Counted from the stretch's first letter, positions 1-6,443 are shown. The stretch: DNA of 8,279 nucleotides from an uncultured Oscillospiraceae bacterium (GCA_948616425.1 CAPGBJ010000040.1:1-8279), one strand, 5' to 3'. Numbers and translations are program-made. Notes: generated by a model not told the origin, from the sequence alone.

Positions 1-28
1 GGAGTTCAGACGTGTGCTCTTCCGATCT
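1..28 (+). other. Illumina TruSeq adapter remnant (artefact)
   Basis: The first 28 bases match the 3' part of the Illumina TruSeq read-2 adapter, ending in the diagnostic GCTCTTCCGATCT. Genomic sequence starts at base 29, where the ABC-F reading frame on the minus strand continues without a break up to the junction. Any open frame running across this point, such as the plus-strand translation beginning MCSSDL, is artificial. The adapter also means that the left end is an untrimmed read end and not a natural boundary of the gene. Confidence 0.97.
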
Positions 29-547
29 GGCCAGGTTGACCCGGGTCTTCTCCCCGCCGGACAGCTTGTCGAAGAGCCGCTCCCGCATTTCCTGGGGAAT
101 AGACAGGCCGTTGCACACCTTGTTTTTATTGGTGTCGGTCTCATATCCGCCCCCAGCCTGGAAGGCTGCGGACAACTTGTCGTATCTGGACAGTAAAGCG
201 GGATCACTTTCCCCGTCGGCCATCCGCTGAGACAGAGCTTCCATCTCCTCCTCCATCTGTCGGAGGGGTGCAAAGGCGGTGTCCAGCACGTCCTCCACGG
301 TGTAGCCCGCCGGGTAGACGGGGATTTGAGAGATCAGCCCCATCCGCTTATTGGGGGCCACCACGATGTCCCCCTCGTCGGGGTGGACCTCCCCCGTCAG
401 GATGCGCAAAAATGTGGTCTTGCCGCAGCCGTTGGGGCCCAACAGGCCCACCCGTTCCCCGGCGTCCACCTGGAAGGTGAGCCCGTCCAATATTTTTTTG
501 CCGACCTCGAACTCCTTCACAAGTCCGGATACTGATATATCAATCAT
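29..547 (-). CDS. ABC-F family ATPase, N-terminal part (3' truncated by contig end)
   Basis: 173 N-terminal residues of a soluble ABC-F protein. These proteins carry two ATPase domains in one chain, have no membrane segments and usually act on the ribosome (translation factors or antibiotic protection); full members are roughly 500-650 residues. Visible here are the Walker A motif GPNGCGKTT (residues 37-45), the Q-loop region around Gln74, a charged helical arm (about 95-130), the GGGYETD element (132-138) common before the signature, and the ABC signature LSGGEKTRVNLA (162-173), where the adapter cuts the gene. Walker B, the interdomain linker and the second ATPase domain are missing, so the subfamily cannot be named. 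The ATG at 547-545 follows a GCGAGG ribosome binding site (563-558), 10 bases upstream. It lies 16 bases after the stop of the small Cys-rich gene, implying one transcript. Confidence 0.9.
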
Positions 548-563
548 GGTTAGGGTTCCTCGC

Positions 564-707
564 TTATTTCGTTTTCTCCTCCGCCAGCTTTTTCCATTGG
601 GCCAGCAGTTCCTCATCAGTGGGTGGCCGTACTGCCAGTTCCGTGTCCTCCTGGCAGCTGAAACAGTGTTCTGCATCTATCATGCAGAGACAGGCTTTTA
701 CATCCAT
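564..707 (-). CDS. 47-residue Cys-rich mini-protein upstream of the ABC-F gene
   Basis: A short frame starting at ATG 707-705 and ending at TAA 566-564. The product has two parts. The N-terminal part carries four cysteines in CxC and CxxC pairs (Cys6, Cys8, Cys15, Cys18), a layout able to hold one zinc ion or iron-sulphur cluster. The C-terminal part (about 30-47) is a charged, probably helical segment (TDEELLAQWKKLAEEKTK). A CTGGAG site sits just upstream of the start. The stop lies 16 bases before the ABC-F start, and the ABC-F ribosome binding site abuts that stop, so the two look co-transcribed. I recognise no family. Metal binding is inferred from cysteine spacing only. A possible promoter on this strand (TTGATA at 777-772) is too weak to list. 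Main alternative: a chance open frame, though Cys pairing, spacing and operon placement argue against it. Confidence 0.6.
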   Translation of the reverse strand: MDVKACLCMIDAEHCFSCQEDTELAVRPPTDEELLAQWKKLAEEKTK

Positions 708-737
708 AGAACTCCAGCACAGAGGTCGTCCCCCTAC

Positions 738-767
738 TTGTAACCCGCAGATATCCTGTGGTAAAAT
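738..767 (+). promoter_or_regulatory. Candidate sigma-A promoter of mtnA
   Basis: TTGTAA (738-743), an 18-base spacer, then TAAAAT (762-767) preceded by TG at 759-760, i.e. an extended -10. Transcription would start near 774, about 25 bases before the ATG at 800, which argues against the possible upstream GTG at 758. A 7-bp direct repeat ATATCCT (751-757 and 766-772) lies across the -10 region and may be chance. Confidence 0.5.
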
Positions 768-799
768 ATCCTATCAAGATTCAGAAACGAGGTCTTTTT

Positions 800-1813
800 A
801 TGGAAGCCATCCGCTGGAAAGACAGTACCCTCTATCTCCTGGACCAGACCCGCCTGCCCACCATTGAAGACTGGCTGCGGTACACCGATTACCGTCAGGT
901 AGCAAAAGCCATCCAAACGATGGTGGTCCGGGGTGCGCCCGCCATCGGCATCGCCGCCGCCTATGCCATGGTGCTGGCCGCTCAGGAGAATGTCTGTAAA
1001 GGTAATTTCCCTGCCGCTATGTCCCAGGCCAAGGCTGTCCTGGCCGCCAGCCGCCCCACAGCGGTAAACCTGTTCTGGGCTCTGGACCGCATGGAAAATT
1101 TCTGGCTGTCTGTCGGCCCCGACTTGCCCCGGCTGGAGGAGGAGGCCCGGGCCATCCACCTGGAGGACATCCAGATGAACCAGGCCATGGGTCTGGCGGG
1201 GGCGGAGCTGGTGCCCCATGGGGCCCGCATCCTCACCCATTGCAACGCCGGGGCGCTGGCAACCGGGGGCTATGGTACCGCTCTGGGGGTCATCCGGGCG
1301 GCCCACGCCCAGGGGAAGGTGTCCATGGTCTACGCCGACGAGACCCGCCCCCTGCTCCAGGGGGCTCGGCTCACCGCTTACGAGCTGGTCCGGGACCAGA
1401 TTCCCGTCACCCTCATCTGTGACAACATGGCGGGCTGCCTCATGGCCCAGGGCAAGATCGACCTGGTGGTGGTGGGCTGCGACCGCATGGCCGCCAACGG
1501 GGATTTTGCCAATAAGATCGGCACTTACTCTCTGGCTGTGCTGGCCAAGCACCACGGCATCCCCTTTTACACCGCCCTGCCCTCCTCCACCATTGACCGG
1601 AGCATCCCCAACGGGAGCTGCATTCCGGTGGAACAGCGGGGCGGCGAGGAGGTGACCGGCTTGGCCGGGGTCCCGACCGCTCCCCTCGGTGTGGAGACCT
1701 GGAATCCCGCCTTTGACGTAACTCCCCACCAGCTGCTCACCGCCGCCATCACCGAGCGTGGAGTGCTCCGCCCGCCCTTCGTGGAAAGCTTATCCTACTC
1801 TTCCGGTCGGTAG
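800..1813 (+). CDS. mtnA: S-methyl-5-thioribose-1-phosphate isomerase
   Basis: Converts 5-methylthioribose-1-phosphate to 5-methylthioribulose-1-phosphate in methionine salvage, which recycles methylthioadenosine left over from polyamine synthesis and other SAM use; cytosolic. The 337 residues match the usual family length and belong to the aldose/ketose isomerase branch of the eIF-2B-like fold. Landmarks in order: VVRGAPAIG (42-50), HCNAGALATGGYGTALG (147-163) with presumed catalytic Cys148, YADETRPLLQGARLTAYEL (178-196), and GCDRMAANGDFANKIGTYS (226-244) with presumed catalytic Asp228. The Cys-Asp spacing of 80 equals that in the Bacillus enzyme. NPAFDVTP (302-309) is the typical C-terminal signature. 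I chose the ATG at 800 because CGAGG (788-792) lies 7 bases upstream; an in-frame GTG at 758 falls inside the likely promoter. No other salvage gene (mtnK, mtnN, aldolase) is adjacent. The 3' end overlaps the opposing gene by 19 bp. Confidence 0.95.
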   Translation: MEAIRWKDSTLYLLDQTRLPTIEDWLRYTDYRQVAKAIQTMVVRGAPAIGIAAAYAMVLAAQENVCKGNFPAAMSQAKAVLAASRPTAVNLFWALDRMENFWLSVGPDLPRLEEEARAIHLEDIQMNQAMGLAGAELVPHGARILTHCNAGALATGGYGTALGVIRAAHAQGKVSMVYADETRPLLQGARLTAYELVRDQIPVTLICDNMAGCLMAQGKIDLVVVGCDRMAANGDFANKIGTYSLAVLAKHHGIPFYTALPSSTIDRSIPNGSCIPVEQRGGEEVTGLAGVPTAPLGVETWNPAFDVTPHQLLTAAITERGVLRPPFVESLSYSSGR

Positions 1814-2397
1814 GCCGTACAGCCAACCCCCTCCATCTTCCGGAGAATGGCTGTGCGGTCCGTCTCCGACACATTGATGCAGGTGATGGACAGCATTTTA
1901 TCCCCATAGCCAAAGAGCCGGACCTCCTCCGTATGCCAGGGCTCCTGGGGCCGTACCTTTCGAAAGACGTCCCGGCCCTCCTGCTGCTCCCAGCCAGACA
2001 AAAGTTCCTTCAGTTGGGACACGATCTCCTCTATCGGCAGGAGCTCCACCGCCTTGACCTTGGCGCAGGTCTTGACATAACGCAGTTTTTCATAGAGGGT
2101 CTGCGGCTCCACATTGGCCCCTGGCTTCAGCTTCCAGAACACCAGCTCAATTTCTTCGGCCTCCGGCAGATCGCCGTGGAAAAAGAAATAGGCTGTCTCG
2201 TCCAAAGAGGCGCGGCTCCAGTACTCAAAGCACCAGTTTCCTACCTCCTCCGCATCCCAATTCCGGCCGGTCAGACGGCACATTTCCGCCGTCTGCTCCT
2301 CCAGCAGCGGGTTCTCCTCCACCGGGCCATAGTAGTCGGCAATCCGACTGATCAGTCCCTTGACCTTTTCATAGTGCTCCGGCAGCACGTCTGTCAC
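1795..2397 (-). CDS. Uncharacterised 200-residue protein, third gene of ddl-murF operon
   Basis: I do not recognise a family. The protein is soluble-looking and acidic, with no signal peptide or membrane segment. The N-terminal two thirds look helical and include an aromatic-rich stretch, NWDAEEVGNWCFEYW (46-60), followed by YFFFHGDLPEAEEIELVFW (70-88). The last 50 residues look like a small alpha/beta unit (VRLFGYGDKMLSITCINVS, 159-177). It starts 9 bases after the murF stop and in the same frame, so it is probably co-transcribed and perhaps translationally coupled. The start is GTG at 2397-2395, but a second GTG three codons on (2388-2386) is better spaced from the AAAGG-type ribosome binding site, so the true protein may be 197 residues. 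The gene ends inside the 3' end of mtnA on the other strand. A cell-wall role is suggested only by the neighbours. Confidence 0.8.
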   Translation of the reverse strand: MTDVLPEHYEKVKGLISRIADYYGPVEENPLLEEQTAEMCRLTGRNWDAEEVGNWCFEYWSRASLDETAYFFFHGDLPEAEEIELVFWKLKPGANVEPQTLYEKLRYVKTCAKVKAVELLPIEEIVSQLKELLSGWEQQEGRDVFRKVRPQEPWHTEEVRLFGYGDKMLSITCINVSETDRTAILRKMEGVGCTAYRPEE

Positions 2398-2406
2398 CCT
2401 TTCTAT

Positions 2407-3798
2407 CTATACCTCCGCCGTCAGCTCCAGTAGTCTGGCGGTGATCTCCTCCAGTTTCATGCCTCGGGATGCCTTCACCAGTACGGTACAGTCGGGGCAA
2501 AGCACCTGGGGCAGAACGGCCTTAGCCTCCTCCCGGTCCCGGCACTGGATCACCTGGGAAACACCGGCATCTCGGGCCCCCTGGGCAATATACTCCGCCA
2601 TCTGGCCCACCGCAATCAGACAGTCAATCTGGACCTCGCCCAGATACTCCCCTACGCCGGTGTGCAGAGCGGGTGCAAAAGGGCCCAGTTCCAGCATGTC
2701 CCCTAGGATGGCAGCTTTATATCCACCGTGGCTGTCTGCCAGTACACTGATGGCTGCCCTCATAGATTGGGGATTGGCGTTGTATGTGTCATCCAAAATG
2801 GTGATGCCTGCCTCTCGGTGGAGGATGTTCATCCGCATCCGAGTGGGAACGAATTGGCTGATTCCCTCCTCAATCTGGTCGGGGGTCAGGCCAAACCGCT
2901 CGCCTACAGCTGCGGAAATCAGGGCAGGATATATCATATGCTCCCCCAAAGCGGGGATTTTGACCTCCCGATCCATTCTAGGCGTAATAAGCCGGCAATG
3001 AATGTGGCTGACGCCATCCCCTCCCATGGGCTGCGCCCGGTAATCGCAGTCCATTGACTGGCCGCAGAATACGGCTGGGACGCAGGTCTTCCCCCTCAGA
3101 CCCGCCAACAGGGCGTCATCCCCGTTGAGAATGATTGTGCCCCCCTCTTTTATATGGGGCAGCAATTCACATTTTGCTCTTAAGATGTTTTCTCGGCTGC
3201 CCAGGAGTTCAATGTGGGCGTCCCCAATGTTGGTAATAACACCCACATCAGGCTGAACAATATCTGCCAGATAGTCAATTTGGCCAGGACCATCCATGCC
3301 CATCTCCAACACAGCCACCTGATGGCTGGAATTCAACTTTAACAAAGTAAGAGGCAGACCAATATTGTTGTTAAAATTTCCCTCTGTTTTCAGCACCTTA
3401 TACTGAACGCCTAGAACAGCTGCCAACATATCCTTAGCGGTGGTTTTGCCCACACTGCCTGTCACCCCAATGCAGGGAATGTTGAAACGTCCCTTGTACC
3501 AAACAGCCAGATCTCTGAGCGCCTTTTGAGTATCCTCCACTTTCACATAGAACTTTCCAGGCAGATAGCTGTCCCATTCCCGGGCAGAGAGGCAGCCCGC
3601 AGCCCCACTCTCAAGGGCGGAACCAATATAAGCATGGCCATCAAAGCGGTCCCCTACCAGAGGGATGAACAGAGCACCGCGGTGAATTGTTCGACTGTCA
3701 GTATCCACTTGAGCAACTGGGAACTTTAAATCAGAGAATTCCCCCAAAAGCGACCCGTGTACCGCCTTCAGCAGTTGTTCCAACGTGATAGTCTCCAC
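2407..3798 (-). CDS. murF: UDP-N-acetylmuramoyl-tripeptide--D-alanyl-D-alanine ligase
   Basis: Cytosolic Mur ligase that uses ATP to attach D-Ala-D-Ala to the UDP-MurNAc-tripeptide, giving the pentapeptide precursor of peptidoglycan. The 463 residues fit the family. N-terminal substrate domain: VDTDSRTI (31-38), with the usual DSR motif. Central ATPase domain: P-loop GVTGSVGKTT (111-120), EGNFNNNIGLPLTLL (139-153), LEMGM (164-168), TNIGDAH (189-195) and NGDD (225-228). C-terminal Rossmann-like domain: begins around 320 with DDTYNANPQSM (336-346). The start is GTG (3798-3796), with AAGGAGG at 3816-3810 inside the end of ddl; only 3 bases separate it from the ddl stop. The ligase therefore follows immediately the enzyme that makes its dipeptide substrate, a common arrangement that supports both calls. 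Nothing appears broken. Confidence 0.97.
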   Translation of the reverse strand: METITLEQLLKAVHGSLLGEFSDLKFPVAQVDTDSRTIHRGALFIPLVGDRFDGHAYIGSALESGAAGCLSAREWDSYLPGKFYVKVEDTQKALRDLAVWYKGRFNIPCIGVTGSVGKTTAKDMLAAVLGVQYKVLKTEGNFNNNIGLPLTLLKLNSSHQVAVLEMGMDGPGQIDYLADIVQPDVGVITNIGDAHIELLGSRENILRAKCELLPHIKEGGTIILNGDDALLAGLRGKTCVPAVFCGQSMDCDYRAQPMGGDGVSHIHCRLITPRMDREVKIPALGEHMIYPALISAAVGERFGLTPDQIEEGISQFVPTRMRMNILHREAGITILDDTYNANPQSMRAAISVLADSHGGYKAAILGDMLELGPFAPALHTGVGEYLGEVQIDCLIAVGQMAEYIAQGARDAGVSQVIQCRDREEAKAVLPQVLCPDCTVLVKASRGMKLEEITARLLELTAEV

Positions 3799-3801
3799 AG
3801 T

Positions 3802-4845
3802 TTACAACCCCTCCTTCCGCGCTTTCAACGATTTTTGGATAATCATGTCACAAAGCTGGCCATAGCTGATGCCCACAGCTGCTGCCTCCTGAGGAACCAG
3901 ACTGGTAGGCGTCATGCCGGGCAGCGTATTGATCTCCAGAAAATATGGAGTACCCTTCTCAGAGAGGATAAAGTCAGCCCGGGCATAGACCGACAGCCCA
4001 AGCGTATGGAATACTGCTAGGGCCGCATCGCCCACTGCTTTTTCCCAGGACTCCGGGATATGCGCAGGACACACTTCGGTAGCCGCCCCAGGCTGATATT
4101 TGTTGGCATAATCATAGAAGCCCGCTTTTGGAATAATTTCGATAGAGGGCAAAGCGCGATCCCCCAGGACTGCCACCTGAATTTCTCGGCCCTGAATATA
4201 CTGTTCCAAAACAGTGCGTCCCCCCAGAGGGATACTCTCTTTTAAGGCGCGTTCCAGCTCTTCCCTGGTCCGGGCGATGTACACTCCAATCGATGAGCCG
4301 CTGGCAATTGGCTTGACTACCACAGGAAGCTGGACCCGAGCGGTCAGTTCCTCCACATTGTCCCAAGTGACGGTGACGGTCTCCCATTGAGGGGTGGTCA
4401 CCTTGTCGGCCACCAGTCGCTTTGTCAGATCCTTGTCCATGGCGATGGCGGAAGCCAAACAGCCCGAACCGGTATAAGGCACCCCCAACAAATCCAAAGC
4501 AGCTTGGATACGGCCGTCCTCACCGCAGACACCATGGAGGGCCAGATAGACGATATCCGCCCCCGCACACATCTCCAAAACACCGGGGCCAATAGCAGAG
4601 GGACCAGGGCGGCTTGAGCGCAGCTGCTCCAGATCAGGCGCCGCTCGAGCCACTCGTTTGAAAGAGTCCGGAATGGGGGCAACATACAGGTTTTCTCCAT
4701 TGAGGGCTCCGTCCAGACCGTAGAAGAGGTCCATCAGCGCCGCCTGATGCCCCCGCTCCCGCAGGGCCTGACACACCATGGCCCCTGAAGACAACGATAC
4801 ATTACGCTCTGGGCTCAGCCCGCCCGCCAACACTAGAACTTTCAT
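3802..4845 (-). CDS. ddl: D-alanine--D-alanine ligase
   Basis: ATP-grasp ligase joining two D-alanines for MurF; cytosolic. 347 residues, at the longer end of the family because of an extra stretch around 50-90. Landmarks: GGLSPERNVSLSSG (8-21) with Glu13, HGVCGEDG (104-111), KPIASGSSIGV (178-188), FYDYANKY (243-250), and DF...LEINTLPGMT with metal ligands Asp291, Glu304 and Asn306 spaced as in E. coli DdlB. The specificity loop ends in Lys249-Tyr250; Tyr at this place marks D-Ala-D-Ala ligases, whereas D-Ala-D-Lac enzymes of intrinsically vancomycin-resistant lactobacilli and Leuconostoc carry Phe, so ordinary D-Ala-D-Ala is inferred. The ATG at 4845-4843 follows GCGAGG (4859-4854) by 8 bases. 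First gene of the ddl-murF-unknown operon, with a leader of about 88 bases that shows competing inverted repeats. Confidence 0.97.
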   Translation of the reverse strand: MKVLVLAGGLSPERNVSLSSGAMVCQALRERGHQAALMDLFYGLDGALNGENLYVAPIPDSFKRVARAAPDLEQLRSSRPGPSAIGPGVLEMCAGADIVYLALHGVCGEDGRIQAALDLLGVPYTGSGCLASAIAMDKDLTKRLVADKVTTPQWETVTVTWDNVEELTARVQLPVVVKPIASGSSIGVYIARTREELERALKESIPLGGRTVLEQYIQGREIQVAVLGDRALPSIEIIPKAGFYDYANKYQPGAATEVCPAHIPESWEKAVGDAALAVFHTLGLSVYARADFILSEKGTPYFLEINTLPGMTPTSLVPQEAAAVGISYGQLCDMIIQKSLKARKEGL

Positions 4846-4862
4846 AGTCTATACCTCGCTTC

Positions 4863-4927
4863 ATAAAATGGTAGAATGTCCTGTCGGCAGCCTCCCCAGG
4901 ATTATGGGCATAACAACGACATTTTAT
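4863..4927 (-). other. Structured ddl leader: nested and competing inverted repeats
   Basis: Within the ddl 5' leader one segment (4917-4927, plus-strand CGACATTTTAT) can pair in three ways: with ATAAAATG at 4863-4870 (8 bp), with AATGTC at 4875-4880 (6 bp) or with TGTCG at 4882-4886 (5 bp). A separate short inverted repeat, TTATG-GG-CATAA, lies at 4902-4913. The transcript could fold here, but it matches no riboswitch or T-box I know, and no U-tract terminator follows. Confidence 0.4.
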
Positions 4928-4939
4928 CATTAATAAGGT

Positions 4940-4968
4940 ATTCTAACATATCTGCAAATAATACTCAA
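4940..4968 (-). promoter_or_regulatory. Candidate sigma-A promoter of the ddl-murF operon
   Basis: On the minus strand: TTGAGT (4968-4963), a 17-base spacer, then TAGAAT (4945-4940) with TG one base upstream of the -10. Transcription would start near 4933, giving a leader of about 88 bases. A second extended -10, TGATAAAAT (4929-4921), lies just downstream without a good -35 and could be an alternative start. Confidence 0.6.
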
Positions 4969-5037
4969 CCCGAAGAAGAAAATTTTTCCGTAGGATGAAT
5001 CAACGCCCTGTTTACACAAATTGTTGGACAAGAGGAA

Positions 5038-5066
5038 TTGACATCCATCTTATTTTCCTGTATGAT
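5038..5066 (+). promoter_or_regulatory. Strong sigma-A promoter of rnpB
   Basis: Consensus TTGACA (5038-5043), an optimal 17-base spacer, then TATGAT (5061-5066, one mismatch to TATAAT). The predicted start, 6-7 bases downstream at 5072-5073, coincides with the first base of RNase P helix P1, so the RNA needs little or no 5' trimming. It is divergent from the ddl promoter. Confidence 0.88.
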
Positions 5067-5071
5067 ACTCA

Positions 5072-5480
5072 GGCAGTAAGCTGGACAGCCGCGCGGGCGG
5101 GGCGAAAGGCCCGCCTGTGAGGAAAGTCCGGGCTCCGCAGGGCAAGGATAACGGGTAACACCCGCCGGGGGCGACCCTAGGAAAAGTGCAACAGAAATAG
5201 ACCGCCTCTCCCGTCTTTGGATGGGTGTGGGGGCAGCGTGGCCGCCGCGCAGGCGGCTTCCCTGCTCCTGCGTTGAGGTAAGGATGGAAAGGCGAGGTAA
5301 GAGCTCACCCGATGGCGTGCCAAGCGTCCATCGCTGTAAACTCTATCCGGAGCAACGCCGTGGAGGGACACATAGGCCGGCCCGGCCGTCCCAGGGAGGC
5401 GGCTAGAGCGTACGGGCAACCGTGCGTCGAGATAGATGGCTGTTTTAAAAGACAGAACCCGGCTTACAGGCTTACTGCAC
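5072..5480 (+). ncRNA. rnpB: RNase P RNA, bacterial type A
   Basis: Catalytic RNA of RNase P, which removes the 5' leader of tRNA precursors together with the RnpA protein. The ends form helix P1: GCAGTAAGC (5073-5081) pairs perfectly with GCTTACTGC (5470-5478). The conserved core is present: GAGGAAAGTCCGGGCTC (5119-5135), GGCGACCCTAGGAAAAGTGC (around 5170-5189) followed by AACAGAAA, GGTAAGAGCTCACC (around 5296-5309), and AGATAGATGGCTG with ACAGAACCCGGCTTA (5430-5466), whose core pairs with the 5' block as P4. P16 with its GCC loop (5375-5387) shows the A-type layout of Clostridia, not the B-type of Bacilli. The region between 5200 and 5290 is the variable P12 arm. Open frames across this stretch are not genes. 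Exact ends are good to a few bases. Confidence 0.96.
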
Positions 5481-5485
5481 CATGA

Positions 5486-5519
5486 AAACACCGCCGTCCT
5501 CAATTGGACGGCGGTGTTT
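5486..5519 (+). terminator. Intrinsic terminator of rnpB
   Basis: A perfect 14-bp stem (AAACACCGCCGTCC at 5486-5499 with its complement at 5506-5519) and a 6-base loop TCAATT, followed by CTTTACTCTT. It begins 6 bases after the RNase P RNA. The A/T ends of the stem may also let it stop transcription arriving from the coiled-coil gene on the minus strand. Confidence 0.88.
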
Positions 5520-5619
5520 CTTTACTCTTAGAAAAATATTTAGACGCAGTCGGCCCCCACTCCCTCAAGTATAGACCAGAGACGCCGTCCTGCATGGGAC
5601 TGTAACTCTATTTTCTTGC

Positions 5620-6357
5620 TCAAGCCTGAACGCTGACCTCCGGAGTCGAAACGGCTGCTTCTCCGACACTGGCAGTGTATCCCTGGATAGCAGTCTCTAA
5701 AGAAACTTGGGTAGAGGTCGTAAGCTCCTGCATCTGATTTCTCAACTCCAGCTTACTGGCAGCCAGCTGATTCTGAATGCGGTTGTCTATCTCTGCCTCT
5801 CGGAGGTAACCTGACTCTCGAATCACCCGCTGCGCTTGACGGCGGCGCAGCTCATGGCGCTGGCGTTTAGCCTCACGCAGACGCTTTTCCTTTTCCAGTC
5901 TGACCTGTTTGGCAGCGGACGTTTTCTCTTGGGTCAACTCCCGTTTTTTCCGTCCCGCCCGATTCACCGCTTTCTGTAGTTGATTAATCGCCGCCTGGAT
6001 GCGGTCCGCATTCTCGCCGTCACTGCGTTTTGCCGCACGTAGCCGGGCAATCTGACGGCGGGCATACCCGGATGCGGCGTCCACGTCCCCCAGACTTCTA
6101 GCCCGGGCCAGCTTGGCGTAAGCCATCATGGGCGCGTCACCGTAGCGGGCGCTGTTTTTAGGCAGCTTCAGTATTTTTTCCCGCTCCGCAGCCTGCTCTC
6201 TGGCCTCCTTCATCATCTCAGACAGATTGGGCCGCTCCTCTTTCTGTTCCCGGAGGGCAGCTGCCAGACGTTCCCCCTCCGCCTCCTGAGTTGTGGAACT
6301 GCACCTGGCTGCTGTCTGGCCCTGATAATAGGTATTCACACTCACTCCCGATATCAC
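5620..6357 (-). CDS. Uncharacterised basic coiled-coil protein (about 245 residues)
   Basis: I recognise no family. The protein has no signal peptide, membrane segment or cysteine cluster. Numbering from the upstream GTG: a short polar N-terminus (MVISGVSVNTYYQGQTAAR), an acidic/basic helix (25-65), a linker with KLPKNSARYGDAPMM (65-79), then a long Ala/Arg/Lys/Glu-rich helical stretch (80-212), most basic between 131 and 181 (for example KEKRLREAKRQRHELRRRQA, 157-176), and a Ser/Thr/Val tail (213-246). This predicts an elongated coiled coil with a positively charged face. Two adjacent GTG codons could start it: 6360-6358 lies 4 bases and 6357-6355 lies 7 bases from a perfect AGGAGG (6370-6365); I chose the second. 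It sits between trmD and rnpB and appears to have its own promoter. RNA binding is conceivable from charge and neighbours but unproven. Confidence 0.82.
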   Translation of the reverse strand: MISGVSVNTYYQGQTAARCSSTTQEAEGERLAAALREQKEERPNLSEMMKEAREQAAEREKILKLPKNSARYGDAPMMAYAKLARARSLGDVDAASGYARRQIARLRAAKRSDGENADRIQAAINQLQKAVNRAGRKKRELTQEKTSAAKQVRLEKEKRLREAKRQRHELRRRQAQRVIRESGYLREAEIDNRIQNQLAASKLELRNQMQELTTSTQVSLETAIQGYTASVGEAAVSTPEVSVQA

Positions 6358-6414
6358 CACGGTACCTCCTCCCCGTCTCGCACCCCTTATTTATTTATCG
6401 GCTGGGAGAAGAAA

Positions 6415-6443
6415 AGCATAAGGGCATAAGAAAAATTATGCAA
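6415..6443 (-). promoter_or_regulatory. Possible promoter of the coiled-coil gene
   Basis: On the minus strand: TTGCAT (6443-6438), a 17-base spacer, then TATGCT (6420-6415), giving a leader of about 50 bases. Both boxes match only partly. The trmD-to-coiled-coil gap (6361-6567) holds no clear terminator; the only hairpin, GAAGC-ACA-GCTTC (6461-6473), lacks a T tract, so read-through from trmD is also possible. Confidence 0.35.

Noticed and set aside
12..230. Plus-strand frame of 72 residues beginning MCSSDL
   Set aside because: Its start lies in the adapter and the rest is antisense to the ABC-F gene.
758..799. Upstream GTG start adding 14 residues to mtnA
   Set aside because: The GTG overlaps the likely -10 box, and the ATG at 800 has a well-placed CGAGG; family length also fits the shorter form.
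734..1729. 331-residue minus-strand frame
   Set aside because: It is the antisense shadow of mtnA, whose plus-strand frame has all family motifs; such long shadows are common in GC-rich genes.
1933..3001. Plus-strand frames of 166 and 186 residues (1933-2433 and 2441-3001)
   Set aside because: They oppose the unknown protein and murF, have no ribosome binding site of note and no recognisable motif.
5177..5503. Frames of 108 and 61 residues on both strands
   Set aside because: They lie inside the RNase P RNA gene and its terminator.
5501..5594. Minus-strand frame of about 31 residues starting MQDGVS
   Set aside because: No ribosome binding site, and it runs into the rnpB terminator.
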